Assembly: GCA_945788205.1 (NCBI GenBank)
Contig: CALZLE010000471.1
Location: 1 to 5,849, forward strand
Reading direction: 5' to 3'
Source: an uncultured Desulfuromonadales bacterium
Lineage (GTDB): Bacteria > Desulfobacterota > Desulfuromonadia > Desulfuromonadales > Geopsychrobacteraceae
DNA length: 5,849 nucleotides
Below the pieces are notes generated by a model that was not told the DNA's origin, searched no databases, and worked only from the letters and a program-made list of their open reading frames with translations. This document shows, piece after piece, positions 1 to 5,578 of this stretch (position 1 is the stretch's first letter; each line of letters opens with the position of its first letter). A program made the position numbers and the translations under genes.

Positions 1-256
1 GCAGCAGCTGAAAGGATCGGTCGCTCTCGTCGGTGATGGGGTACCGCTTTATAAGCCCCTGATAGGGGATATCCTGGCCGATAAGGCACTGTTGCCGGTC
101 GCTGCAGCCCATCAGCCAAGGGTCTCTCAGGCAGCTTGGTTGGCGTGGCAGGCGTATGGTGCTGGAGACCTGACCACCGCAGCAGATTTATTGCCAATCT
201 ATATCCGTCCGTCCGATGCGGAATTGAGTAAAAAGAATAAAACTAAGCCTGCCTGA
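1..256 (+). CDS. tsaB: TsaB, tRNA threonylcarbamoyladenosine (t6A) biosynthesis protein, C-terminal part
   Basis: This is the last 84 codons of a gene that begins upstream of the window; the frame starts at base 2 and ends with TGA at 254-256. The near-C-terminal motif LLPIYIRPSDAE matches the conserved 'P-x-Y-x-R-x-x-x-A-E' end of the TsaB (YeaZ) family, and it follows a helical stretch with QAAWLAWQAYGAG. TsaB is an inactive ASKHA-fold partner that binds TsaD and, with TsaE, transfers the threonylcarbamoyl group made by TsaC onto A37 of ANN-decoding tRNAs in the cytoplasm. A short lysine-rich tail (KKNKTKPA) follows the motif. No terminator is visible in the 87 bases before the next gene, so readthrough into it is possible. 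The ATPase-like domain lies outside the window and cannot be judged. Confidence 0.85.
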   Translation, partial: QQLKGSVALVGDGVPLYKPLIGDILADKALLPVAAAHQPRVSQAAWLAWQAYGAGDLTTAADLLPIYIRPSDAELSKKNKTKPA

Positions 257-289
257 ACAGCGTTCGACTGTTGACATTTGGGGCTCATT

Positions 290-319
290 TTGATTAGCTA
301 TAGACATTGAAATTATGCT
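290..319 (+). promoter_or_regulatory. Candidate sigma70-type promoter for the DUF465 gene
   Basis: TTGATT (290-295, 4 of 6 consensus matches) and TATGCT (314-319, 4 of 6) are separated by 18 bases. Transcription would begin around 326, leaving a leader of about 18 bases that still holds the GGAGG ribosome binding site at 334-338. A perfect -35 hexamer, TTGACA, occurs at 271-276, but nothing resembling a -10 box lies 15-19 bases after it. This is a pattern match only. Confidence 0.3.
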
Positions 320-343
320 CTAACTTTAAAAGCGGAGGTACCA

Positions 344-562
344 ATGGATATTGATCAGAATGTGCTGCAAAACCTTCTCGACAGCAACCCCCGTTTCCGC
401 ATGCTCTACGAAGAACACATCCTTTTTGAAAAACAATTAAATGAATACGAAAAAAAAGGTTACTTATCCCCTCACGAAGAGCTGGAAAAGAATAAAGTTA
501 AAAAAATGAAACTCGCTGGTAAAGATGCGATGGAAAAAATTCTTCATACTGTAAACGCCTGA
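344..562 (+). CDS. DUF465 / YdcH-family small helical protein
   Basis: The product is 72 residues, close to the usual 70-75 of the DUF465 (YdcH-like) family. The family pattern is visible: N-P-x-F-x-x-L-x-x-E-H around residues 15-25, a first charged helix (about 17-38), a turn with Y-L-S-P-x-E (40-45), and a second lysine-rich helix ending K-L-A-G-K-D (56-61). This predicts a soluble helical hairpin or coiled coil with no signal peptide or membrane segment. The molecular function of the family is not established, and nothing nearby suggests one. The ATG at 344 is supported by GGAGG at 334-338 with a 5-base spacer. The gene has its own candidate promoter and a strong terminator, so it probably makes a short monocistronic message, possibly with readthrough from tsaB. 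Small hypothetical genes of this type are common in Geobacter relatives. Confidence 0.85.
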   Translation: MDIDQNVLQNLLDSNPRFRMLYEEHILFEKQLNEYEKKGYLSPHEELEKNKVKKMKLAGKDAMEKILHTVNA

Positions 563-590
563 TCCCGTACCACACAACGGGAAGAGTTTT

Positions 591-644
591 ATACAGCAAA
601 GGGTTTAAGCTTCTCGCTTAAGCCCTTTGCTGTATTTTCGTTTT
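591..644 (+). terminator. Strong intrinsic terminator after the DUF465 gene
   Basis: A near-perfect inverted repeat has a left arm TACAGCAAAGGGTTTAAGC (592-610), a 5-base loop TTCTC (611-615) and a right arm GCTTAAGCCCTTTGCTGTA (616-634). The single deviation is a T-G wobble. An A-T pair at 591/635 extends the stem to 20 bp. TTTTCGTTTT (635-644) follows. The stem plus T-rich tract is a classic Rho-independent terminator, and it separates the DUF465 gene from ilvD. Confidence 0.9.
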
Positions 645-655
645 GGATCTACAGT

Positions 656-683
656 TTGGTAAAACAAAGTCAATCTGGACAAT
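656..683 (+). promoter_or_regulatory. Candidate promoter for ilvD
   Basis: TTGGTA (656-661, 4 of 6) and GACAAT (678-683, 4 of 6) are 16 bases apart. This would place transcription start near 690, about 19 bases before the ilvD ATG. A promoter is expected between the terminator ending at 644 and ilvD at 709, which is the main argument for it. An alternative pair is TTGCTG (627-632) with TACAGT (650-655), overlapping the terminator stem. The space is too short for a T-box or a leader-peptide attenuator. Confidence 0.3.
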
Positions 684-708
684 GTCCCAATGATGATGGT
701 GAACACTT

Positions 709-2379
709 ATGAGTAGCAAGCGTAGCGATGCAATCACGAAAGGCTTTGAACGAACCCCTCACCGGGCACTGCTGAAAAGTACCGGAGTGCCGGATGAAGA
801 GATGGAGAAGCCCTTTATCGGGATTGCCTCTTCTTTTACCGATCTCATCCCGGGTCACACCGGAATGCGTGATCTTGAACGTTTCATTGAAAAAGGAGTT
901 CATACCGGTGGCGGCTACTCTTTTATTTTCGGAATTCCCGGCGTCTGTGATGGGATCGCCATGGGCCATAAAGGCATGCACTACTCGTTGCCGACCCGTG
1001 AGCTGATTGCCGACATGGTTGAGTCGATCGCTGAAGCACATCGCCTTGACGGGCTGGTGCTGCTCACCAACTGTGACAAGATCACTCCAGGGATGTTGAT
1101 GGCTGCTGCTCGACTCGACATCCCCTGTATGGTTGTCACAGCTGGTCCTTCGCAGACCGGCGCCGGACGAGATGGAAAACGGTTTTCATTTGTTACTGAT
1201 ACCTTCGAAGCGATGGGTCAGTACAAGGCCGGCGTGATCGACGAAAAGCAGCTGATGAAATGTGAGGACAACGCTTGTCCGACTGCTGGTTCCTGCCAGG
1301 GACTTTTCACTGCTAATACGATGGCGATTCTGACCGAAACTCTGGGGATGAGTCTGCCGCGCTGTGGTACCGCTTCGGCCGTTTCTTCTTTGAAACGACG
1401 CATCGCTTTCGCCTCCGGCGAAAAGATTGTCGATCTGGTACGCAACAACGTAACACCACGTCAGATCATGACTCGTGAAGCATTTGAGAATGCCATCCGC
1501 GTCGATCTGGCTCTCGGTGGTTCGAGCAATACCGTTTTGCATTTGCTGTCGATCGCCCACGAAGCAGGCGTCGATTTGCCGCTTGATGCTTTTGATGAGC
1601 TGGGTCGCACGACTCCGCAGCTGGCGTCGATGAATCCGGGCGGTGTTCATTTTATGGAAGATCTGGATGCGGCTGGTGGTGTTCCGGCGGTTCTCTATCA
1701 GTTGCGAGATCGGATTAACGATAACCCGACCCTGCTTGGACCGACCATCAAGCAGATTGTCGATTCGGTTGCCGACGTTGATGAAGAGGTTGTGCACCCG
1801 GTTTCCGCTCCGGTTCGTGCCGAAGGCGGTCTTGCTATCCTCAAGGGGAATTTGGCACCCGAAGGTGCGGTGGTCAAGCAGTCGGGCGTTTCGGAAGAAA
1901 TGATGAATTTTACCGGCAAGGCGCGCTGTTACAACTCAGAAGAAGCAGCCATGGATGCACTGATGAACGGCAAAGTGGTGGCCGGCGACATTGTGGTTAT
2001 TCGCTACGAAGGACCGAAGGGTGGCCCCGGCATGCGTGAGATGCTGGCACCGACAGCAACCCTGATGGGGCTCGGCTTGGGCGATTCTGTCGCGCTGATT
2101 ACTGATGGTCGCTTCTCTGGTGGTACCCGCGGACCCTGCATCGGACATATTTCCCCAGAAGCTGCACAGGGTGGTCCGATTGCGCTGATTGAAGACGGCG
2201 ATTCAATTGTCCTCGATATCCCGAATCGGACCCTTAATATCGATCTTTCGGATGAGGTTCTGGACGAACGTCGCAACAAGTGGCAGGCCCCGGAGTCTAA
2301 AATCAAGACTGGTTGGTTGGCCCGCTACGCCAAGGTTGTGACCCACGCCGGAACCGGTGCAATCTGCAAAGCCGACTAA
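709..2379 (+). CDS. ilvD: Dihydroxy-acid dehydratase IlvD (EC 4.2.1.9)
   Basis: IlvD dehydrates 2,3-dihydroxy-isovalerate and 2,3-dihydroxy-3-methylvalerate to the 2-keto acids that are transaminated to valine and isoleucine. The protein has 556 residues, full length for the compact form of the IlvD/Edd family; E. coli IlvD is about 616. Visible motifs are PGH at 48-50, C80-D81-G82, N-C122-D-K124, C190-P-T-A-G-S-C196, G-M-R-E444-M and D-G-R-F-S470-G-G. By comparison with E. coli, C122 and C196 are expected iron-sulfur ligands, D81, D123 and E444 metal ligands, K124 the modified lysine and S470 the proposed catalytic serine. As in E. coli, the PGH segment lacks the extra cysteine typical of plant-type [2Fe-2S] enzymes, so an oxygen-sensitive cluster is likely, though sequence alone does not settle this. 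The ATG at 709 has a modest GGTGA at 698-702. It lies upstream of ilvB/ilvN, separated by a 155-base leader. Confidence 0.96.
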   Translation: MSSKRSDAITKGFERTPHRALLKSTGVPDEEMEKPFIGIASSFTDLIPGHTGMRDLERFIEKGVHTGGGYSFIFGIPGVCDGIAMGHKGMHYSLPTRELIADMVESIAEAHRLDGLVLLTNCDKITPGMLMAAARLDIPCMVVTAGPSQTGAGRDGKRFSFVTDTFEAMGQYKAGVIDEKQLMKCEDNACPTAGSCQGLFTANTMAILTETLGMSLPRCGTASAVSSLKRRIAFASGEKIVDLVRNNVTPRQIMTREAFENAIRVDLALGGSSNTVLHLLSIAHEAGVDLPLDAFDELGRTTPQLASMNPGGVHFMEDLDAAGGVPAVLYQLRDRINDNPTLLGPTIKQIVDSVADVDEEVVHPVSAPVRAEGGLAILKGNLAPEGAVVKQSGVSEEMMNFTGKARCYNSEEAAMDALMNGKVVAGDIVVIRYEGPKGGPGMREMLAPTATLMGLGLGDSVALITDGRFSGGTRGPCIGHISPEAAQGGPIALIEDGDSIVLDIPNRTLNIDLSDEVLDERRNKWQAPESKIKTGWLARYAKVVTHAGTGAICKAD

Positions 2380-2416
2380 CGATGTTTTAAAAAACGCACA
2401 AAGTTTCGAAAGTATA

Positions 2417-2446
2417 TTGATTTTTATATCTTCAGGGCGTTAAACT
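2417..2446 (+). promoter_or_regulatory. Candidate promoter in the AT-rich ilvD-ilvB spacer
   Basis: TTGATT (2417-2422, 4 of 6) and TAAACT (2441-2446, 4 of 6) are separated by 18 bases in a very AT-rich stretch that also contains TATATT (2413-2418) and TATATC (2425-2430). If used, it would start an ilvB/ilvN message just before the hairpin at 2460-2492, putting that hairpin in the leader. The evidence is weak, and the cluster could instead be transcribed through from ilvD. Confidence 0.25.
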
Positions 2447-2459
2447 CCCTGTTTTATCG

Positions 2460-2492
2460 CTGGCAGTGGGCATCAGTTGATTCCACTGCCAG
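2460..2492 (+). promoter_or_regulatory. Leader hairpin before ilvB: candidate attenuator or weak terminator
   Basis: A perfect 10-bp inverted repeat has arms CTGGCAGTGG (2460-2469) and CCACTGCCAG (2483-2492). The 13-base loop can itself fold (ATC 2472-2474 with GAT 2479-2481). The tract after it, TGTTCTTATTT (2493-2503), is T-rich but broken, so termination would be partial at best. A weaker hairpin, CAGGG (2433-2437) with CCCTG (2447-2451), followed by TTTT, lies just upstream. No T-box signature and no leader peptide rich in Leu, Val or Ile codons is visible. It could end ilvD transcripts, tune ilvB/ilvN expression, or protect a processed 5' end. Confidence 0.5.
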
Positions 2493-2524
2493 TGTTCTTA
2501 TTTGGCAAGCAGAGAGACAATAGA

Positions 2525-2529
2525 GGAGG
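2525..2529 (+). promoter_or_regulatory. Ribosome binding site that fixes the ilvB start at GTG 2535
   Basis: GGAGG within AGAGGAGGA lies 5 bases before GTG 2535. The longer open frame from TTG 2502 would place this Shine-Dalgarno inside the coding region and add 11 residues (ASRETIEEDQ-like) that do not belong to the family N-terminus. The GTG start gives MELTGSQILLESL, the usual beginning of acetohydroxyacid synthase large subunits. Confidence 0.85.
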
Positions 2530-2534
2530 ATCAG

Positions 2535-4232
2535 GTGGAATTGACCGGATCTCAGATTTTACTGGAGAGTTTGCAGAAAGAGGGCGTTGATACCGTTTTC
2601 GGTTATCCCGGCGGCGCTGTCATCAATATTTATGATGATCTGTTTGACTCGCCGATCGAGCACGTTCTGACCCGACATGAGCAGGCCGCAGTGCACGCTG
2701 CCGACGGTTATGCACGTTGTACCGGCAAGGTTGGTGTCGTCGTCGCGACCAGCGGCCCGGGTGCGACCAATACGGTGACCGGTATTGCCACTGCTTACAT
2801 GGACTCGATCCCGCTGGTGGTTATCACTGGGCAGGTGCCGACGCCGCTGATCGGTAACGACGCTTTTCAGGAAGCTGACATGTGCGGGATTACCCGCCCC
2901 TGTACCAAACACAACTTTCTGGTTCAGGATATCCGCGATCTGGCTCGGACAATCAAAGAAGCATTTTACATTGCCCGTACTGGACGGCCTGGACCGGTGT
3001 TGATCGATTTCCCGAAAGATATTCAGGTCACCAAGCACAAGTTCAAGTATCCGGAGAAAGTTAATCTGCGCGGCTATAAGCCGACATATGCGGGTAATAA
3101 GCGGCAGATCAGCAAAGCGGGCAAGATGATTCTCGAAGCCAAGCGGCCGGTCCTTTATGTCGGTGGCGGAATTAATCTTTCGGCCGCAAATGAAGAGCTG
3201 GTCAAACTGGCGGAAATGACGCAAACCCCGGTGACGACAACTTTGATGGCAATGTCCGGTTTTCCGCAAAGCCACCCTTTGGCATTGGGGATGCTCGGTA
3301 TGCACGGCACCTTTTACGCCAATATGTCGGTCACTGAGTGTGACCTGCTGATCGCAGTTGGTGCGCGTTTCGATGATCGGGTAACCGGCCGGATCGATGC
3401 TTTTGCCAAAAAAGCCAAGGTCATTCACATCGATGTGGATCCGACTTCGATTAAGAAAAATGTTGCCGTCGACCTGCCAATTGTTGGTGATCTGAAAGAT
3501 GTGCTCACCAAAATGGTGGAACAGCTTGCCGAGAAACCGGATGAATTGCAGAAGCTGGTCGAAAAGACCAGTGATTGGCGAGCCACGGTTGATGAGTGGA
3601 AAAAATCACATCCGATGGCCTACCAGGCATCAGATTCGGTGATCAAGCCGCAGTTTGTTATTGAGAAAATCCGTGAACTGACTGCTGACGACGCAATCAT
3701 CACTACCGAGGTTGGTCAGCATCAGATGTGGACAGCTCAGTTTTTCCAGTTCAGTCAGCCGCGCACCTTTTTGACCTCCGGTGGGCTCGGCACAATGGGC
3801 TATGGTTTACCCGCTGCACTTGGTGCACAGGTCGCTTATCCTGAGCGGCAGGTGGTTGATATTTCGGGTGATGGTTCTTTTCAGATGAACTCGCAGGAAC
3901 TGGCGACGCTTGTTCAGTACCGGTTGCCGGTGAAGATTGCGATCCTCAACAATAACTTCCTCGGCATGGTTCGCCAATGGCAGCAGATGTTTTTTGACAA
4001 GCGCTACAGCCAGACCTGTATGGAACTGCCGATTGATTTTGTCAAGTTGGCTGAAGCATACGGTGCGACTGGCCTGCAAGCGACCAGCGTTGCTGATGTT
4101 GAAAAAACCATCAAGAAAGCGCTGGAGACACCAGGTCCGGTATTGATGGAATTTAAAGTTGCGCGCGAAGAAAATGTCCTGCCGATGGTTCCGGCCGGCA
4201 AAGGTATTCACGAAATGGTTCTGGCGTCTTAA
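2535..4232 (+). CDS. ilvB: Acetohydroxyacid (acetolactate) synthase, large catalytic subunit (EC 2.2.1.6)
   Basis: This enzyme condenses pyruvate with pyruvate or 2-ketobutyrate, using thiamine diphosphate, FAD and Mg2+, in the first common step of valine/leucine and isoleucine synthesis. The 565 residues contain the N-terminal ThDP pyrimidine-binding domain (about 1-165), with F-G-Y-P-G-G (22-27), the catalytic glutamate E49 in R-H-E-Q, and T-S-G-P-G-A-T-N (72-79). The central FAD/Rossmann-like domain (about 190-325) holds G-A-R-F-D-D-R-V-T-G (276-285). The C-terminal ThDP domain (about 370-550) has G-D-G-S-F (445-449) and L-N-N-N (471-474) as the diphosphate/Mg2+ motif. W482 in R-Q-W-Q corresponds to the tryptophan that gives preference for 2-ketobutyrate as acceptor in true biosynthetic synthases, which argues against a catabolic AlsS-type enzyme. 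ilvN follows after 59 bases, as expected for a catalytic/regulatory pair. The symbol could equally be ilvI or ilvG; the family call is firm. Confidence 0.96.
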   Translation: MELTGSQILLESLQKEGVDTVFGYPGGAVINIYDDLFDSPIEHVLTRHEQAAVHAADGYARCTGKVGVVVATSGPGATNTVTGIATAYMDSIPLVVITGQVPTPLIGNDAFQEADMCGITRPCTKHNFLVQDIRDLARTIKEAFYIARTGRPGPVLIDFPKDIQVTKHKFKYPEKVNLRGYKPTYAGNKRQISKAGKMILEAKRPVLYVGGGINLSAANEELVKLAEMTQTPVTTTLMAMSGFPQSHPLALGMLGMHGTFYANMSVTECDLLIAVGARFDDRVTGRIDAFAKKAKVIHIDVDPTSIKKNVAVDLPIVGDLKDVLTKMVEQLAEKPDELQKLVEKTSDWRATVDEWKKSHPMAYQASDSVIKPQFVIEKIRELTADDAIITTEVGQHQMWTAQFFQFSQPRTFLTSGGLGTMGYGLPAALGAQVAYPERQVVDISGDGSFQMNSQELATLVQYRLPVKIAILNNNFLGMVRQWQQMFFDKRYSQTCMELPIDFVKLAEAYGATGLQATSVADVEKTIKKALETPGPVLMEFKVAREENVLPMVPAGKGIHEMVLAS

Positions 4233-4259
4233 TGACCTGCCAGTTAGATATTTAGATTT

Positions 4260-4282
4260 GGCCAGCATGTTGGCCGGGAGGA
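4260..4282 (+). promoter_or_regulatory. Small hairpin abutting the ilvN ribosome binding site
   Basis: GGCCA (4260-4264) and TGGCC (4271-4275) form a 5-bp stem with a 6-base loop, and two T-G wobbles could extend it into the Shine-Dalgarno GGGAGGA (4276-4282). GGAGG (4277-4281) lies 10 bases before ATG 4292 but only 1 base before the in-frame TTG 4283, so ATG 4292 is the better start. The hairpin may modulate ilvN translation; this is inference. Confidence 0.45.
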
Positions 4283-4291
4283 TTGAAGCAG

Positions 4292-4783
4292 ATGAAACAT
4301 ACAATTTCTGTGTTGGTGGAGAATGAATTTGGCGTGCTCTCACGGATTTCCGGACTTTTTTCCGGCCGTGGTTTCAATATTGAGAGCTTGTCGGTTGCGC
4401 CGACCCTGGAGCCGAATATTTCGCGGATGACTCTGGTCACCCGTGGCGATGACCGGATTCTCGAGCAGATCAACAAACAACTGAATAAGCTGATTTCGAC
4501 TATCAAGGTTATAGACTTCACTGGCGAGGAATATGTTGAACGGGAACTGGCACTGATTAAAGTCAACGCCGAAGCTGATTCGCGCGCAGAAGCCCTGCGG
4601 ATTGTCGATATATTCCGTGCTAACGTTGTTGATGTCACACCGAAATCGTACACCATTCAGATTACCGGCGCTCCCGCCAAAATCGATGGTTTGGTTGAGC
4701 TGTTACGGCCGATGGGCATCAAAGAAATTGTCCGTTCTGGGCCTGTTGTTATGGGTCGCGGGGCTAAAGGTGTTTCCGCATAA
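4292..4783 (+). CDS. ilvN: Acetohydroxyacid synthase, small regulatory subunit (EC 2.2.1.6)
   Basis: The 163-residue product matches the length of E. coli IlvH (163) and aligns with it by eye along its whole length: H-T-I-S-V-L-V-E-N-E at the start, G-L-F-S-G-R-G-F-N-I-E-S-L-S-V-A-P-T at 21-38, V-E-R-E near 80, and D-V-T-P-x-x-Y-T-x-Q around 110-120. Residues about 3-75 are the ACT domain, and the rest is the C-terminal ACT-like/NikR-type domain of the family. The subunit binds IlvB, raises its activity and confers feedback inhibition by valine. N11, G14 and N29, positions known in E. coli IlvH to matter for valine sensitivity, are retained, so a valine-sensitive holoenzyme is predicted. The gene follows ilvB by 59 bases with no terminator between them. 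The symbol could be ilvH. Confidence 0.95.
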   Translation: MKHTISVLVENEFGVLSRISGLFSGRGFNIESLSVAPTLEPNISRMTLVTRGDDRILEQINKQLNKLISTIKVIDFTGEEYVERELALIKVNAEADSRAEALRIVDIFRANVVDVTPKSYTIQITGAPAKIDGLVELLRPMGIKEIVRSGPVVMGRGAKGVSA

Positions 4784-4852
4784 ATCCTGACAATAAACAG
4801 GCAGCATCACCAGAATCTCGTCGCTGGCAAGCAGGATTGGTGAAATCCTGCT
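4782..4852 (+). other. Structured non-coding spacer with competing hairpins after ilvN
   Basis: A perfect hairpin is formed by AGCAGGATT (4830-4838), loop GGTGA (4839-4843) and AATCCTGCT (4844-4852). An alternative pairing joins TCACC plus AATC (4807-4811 and 4814-4817, with a 2-base bulge) to GATTGGTGA (4835-4843), which would break the first hairpin. AAATCCTG occurs twice (4782-4789 and 4843-4850), so CAGGATT (4832-4838) could pair with either copy. No open frame of note and no recognised RNA family is present. It is probably the ilvN 3' UTR. Confidence 0.4.
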
Positions 4853-4875
4853 AAACAATTATATATTTCTATGGT

Positions 4876-4909
4876 AAAAAGGGCGGTCGAAAGAGACTGC
4901 CCTTTTTTT
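4876..4909 (+). terminator. Intrinsic terminator ending the ilvB-ilvN unit
   Basis: The left arm AAAAGGGCGGTC (4877-4888), loop GAAAGA (4889-4894) and right arm GACTGCCCTTTT (4895-4906) form a 12-bp stem with one G-T wobble, ending in a run of seven T (4903-4909). This is a textbook Rho-independent terminator. It sits between ilvN and psd and ends only 24 bases before the psd start. The A-run on the left arm could also support termination on the - strand, but no gene converges here. Confidence 0.9.
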
Positions 4910-4933
4910 ACTGTTATGGAGTTGATGTACATT

Positions 4934-5578
4934 ATGCGGAATCAGAATCAACTGATTGCTAGTGAGGGATATCCCTTTATTGCCCTTTTCGCGTTTATGA
5001 CTCTGGTCTTTGCTCTGTTGGGCTGGGGCTTTGTGACTTTTGTTCTCCTTTTGCTAACTTTGTTTACGGTCTATTTTTTCCGTAACCCGGAAAGAGTTAT
5101 TCCTACTGGAGATGATCTGGTGGTGGCTCCGGCAGATGGGAAAGTTATTTTCGTCGGTGAAGTCGAGGAGCCTCGCTATTTTCAGCAGCGAGTCACAAAA
5201 GTCAGCATTTTTATGAATGTTTTCAATGTGCACGTCAACCGCGCACCCTGTAACGGAAAAGTGGTTGAGATGTATTATCAAAAGGGGGAGTTCTTAAATG
5301 CTTCTCTCGATAAAGCTGCCACTTGTAACGAGCAATCCGGGATTCTACTCGAAACAGAGAGCGGCAGCCGTATTATGTTTGTCCAGATCGCTGGTCTGGT
5401 TGCACGACGGATCGTCACTTATCCGGTGATCGGTTCACTGCTGGAGCGCGGAATGCGTTATGGTCTGATCCGGTTCGGATCACGGGTCGACATTTATTTT
5501 CCGCAGGGCAGTGATGTCGATATAACCCTCGGGGAAAAGACCGTTGCCGGGGAAACAATTTTAGGAACTTTGCCTTGA
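4934..5578 (+). CDS. psd: Phosphatidylserine decarboxylase proenzyme, short form (EC 4.1.1.65)
   Basis: Psd decarboxylates phosphatidylserine to phosphatidylethanolamine at the inner membrane. From ATG 4934 the protein has 214 residues, typical of the short (PSD-A) class. A hydrophobic stretch at about 14-48 gives one or two membrane segments, followed by Y-F-F-R-N-P-E-R (47-54). The catalytic pattern is P-A-D68-G, N-V-H100-V-N-R-A-P and the self-cleavage site F-G182-S183-R-V-D; cleavage between G182 and S183 would create the pyruvoyl cofactor on a roughly 32-residue alpha chain. In-frame ATGs also occur at 4871, 4916 and 4925. ATG 4871 would put the terminator inside the gene and is rejected. 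MRNQNQ...EGYPF from 4934 looks like the usual N-terminus of relatives, although GGAG (4918-4921) is 12 bases away; ATG 4925, 3 bases from GGAG, remains possible. pssA overlaps its stop codon. Confidence 0.93.
   Translation: MRNQNQLIASEGYPFIALFAFMTLVFALLGWGFVTFVLLLLTLFTVYFFRNPERVIPTGDDLVVAPADGKVIFVGEVEEPRYFQQRVTKVSIFMNVFNVHVNRAPCNGKVVEMYYQKGEFLNASLDKAATCNEQSGILLETESGSRIMFVQIAGLVARRIVTYPVIGSLLERGMRYGLIRFGSRVDIYFPQGSDVDITLGEKTVAGETILGTLP

Noticed and set aside
271..276. Perfect TTGACA as the -35 of a promoter for the DUF465 gene
   Set aside because: No acceptable -10 hexamer lies at 15-19 bases; the nearest TATA-like sequence (299-304) is 22 bases away.
690..716. Short frame MMMVNTYE overlapping the ilvD start, as a possible leader peptide
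   Set aside because: It has no clear ribosome binding site, no run of branched-chain codons and no attenuator hairpin between it and ilvD.
2417..2443. TTG-started 8-codon frame (MIFISSGR) in the ilvB leader as an attenuation peptide
   Set aside because: It has only two isoleucine codons, a TTG start and no Shine-Dalgarno, so it is not distinguishable from chance.
2503..2512. TGGCAAGCAG repeated at 2503-2512 and 4825-4834
   Set aside because: A shared 10-mer is expected by chance several times in a window of this size, and the surroundings do not match.
2559..3428. 289-codon open frame on the - strand opposite ilvB
   Set aside because: It lies wholly antisense to a certain gene, its translation resembles no family I know, and it is explained by codon bias of ilvB. 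The same applies to the - strand frames at 1186-1797, 670-1041 and 3807-4343.
4825..4852. GGTGAAATCC in the ilvN-psd spacer, resembling part of a cobalamin riboswitch
   Set aside because: The other conserved cobalamin elements, such as the B12 box and GCCACTG, are absent, and neither neighbour relates to cobalamin.
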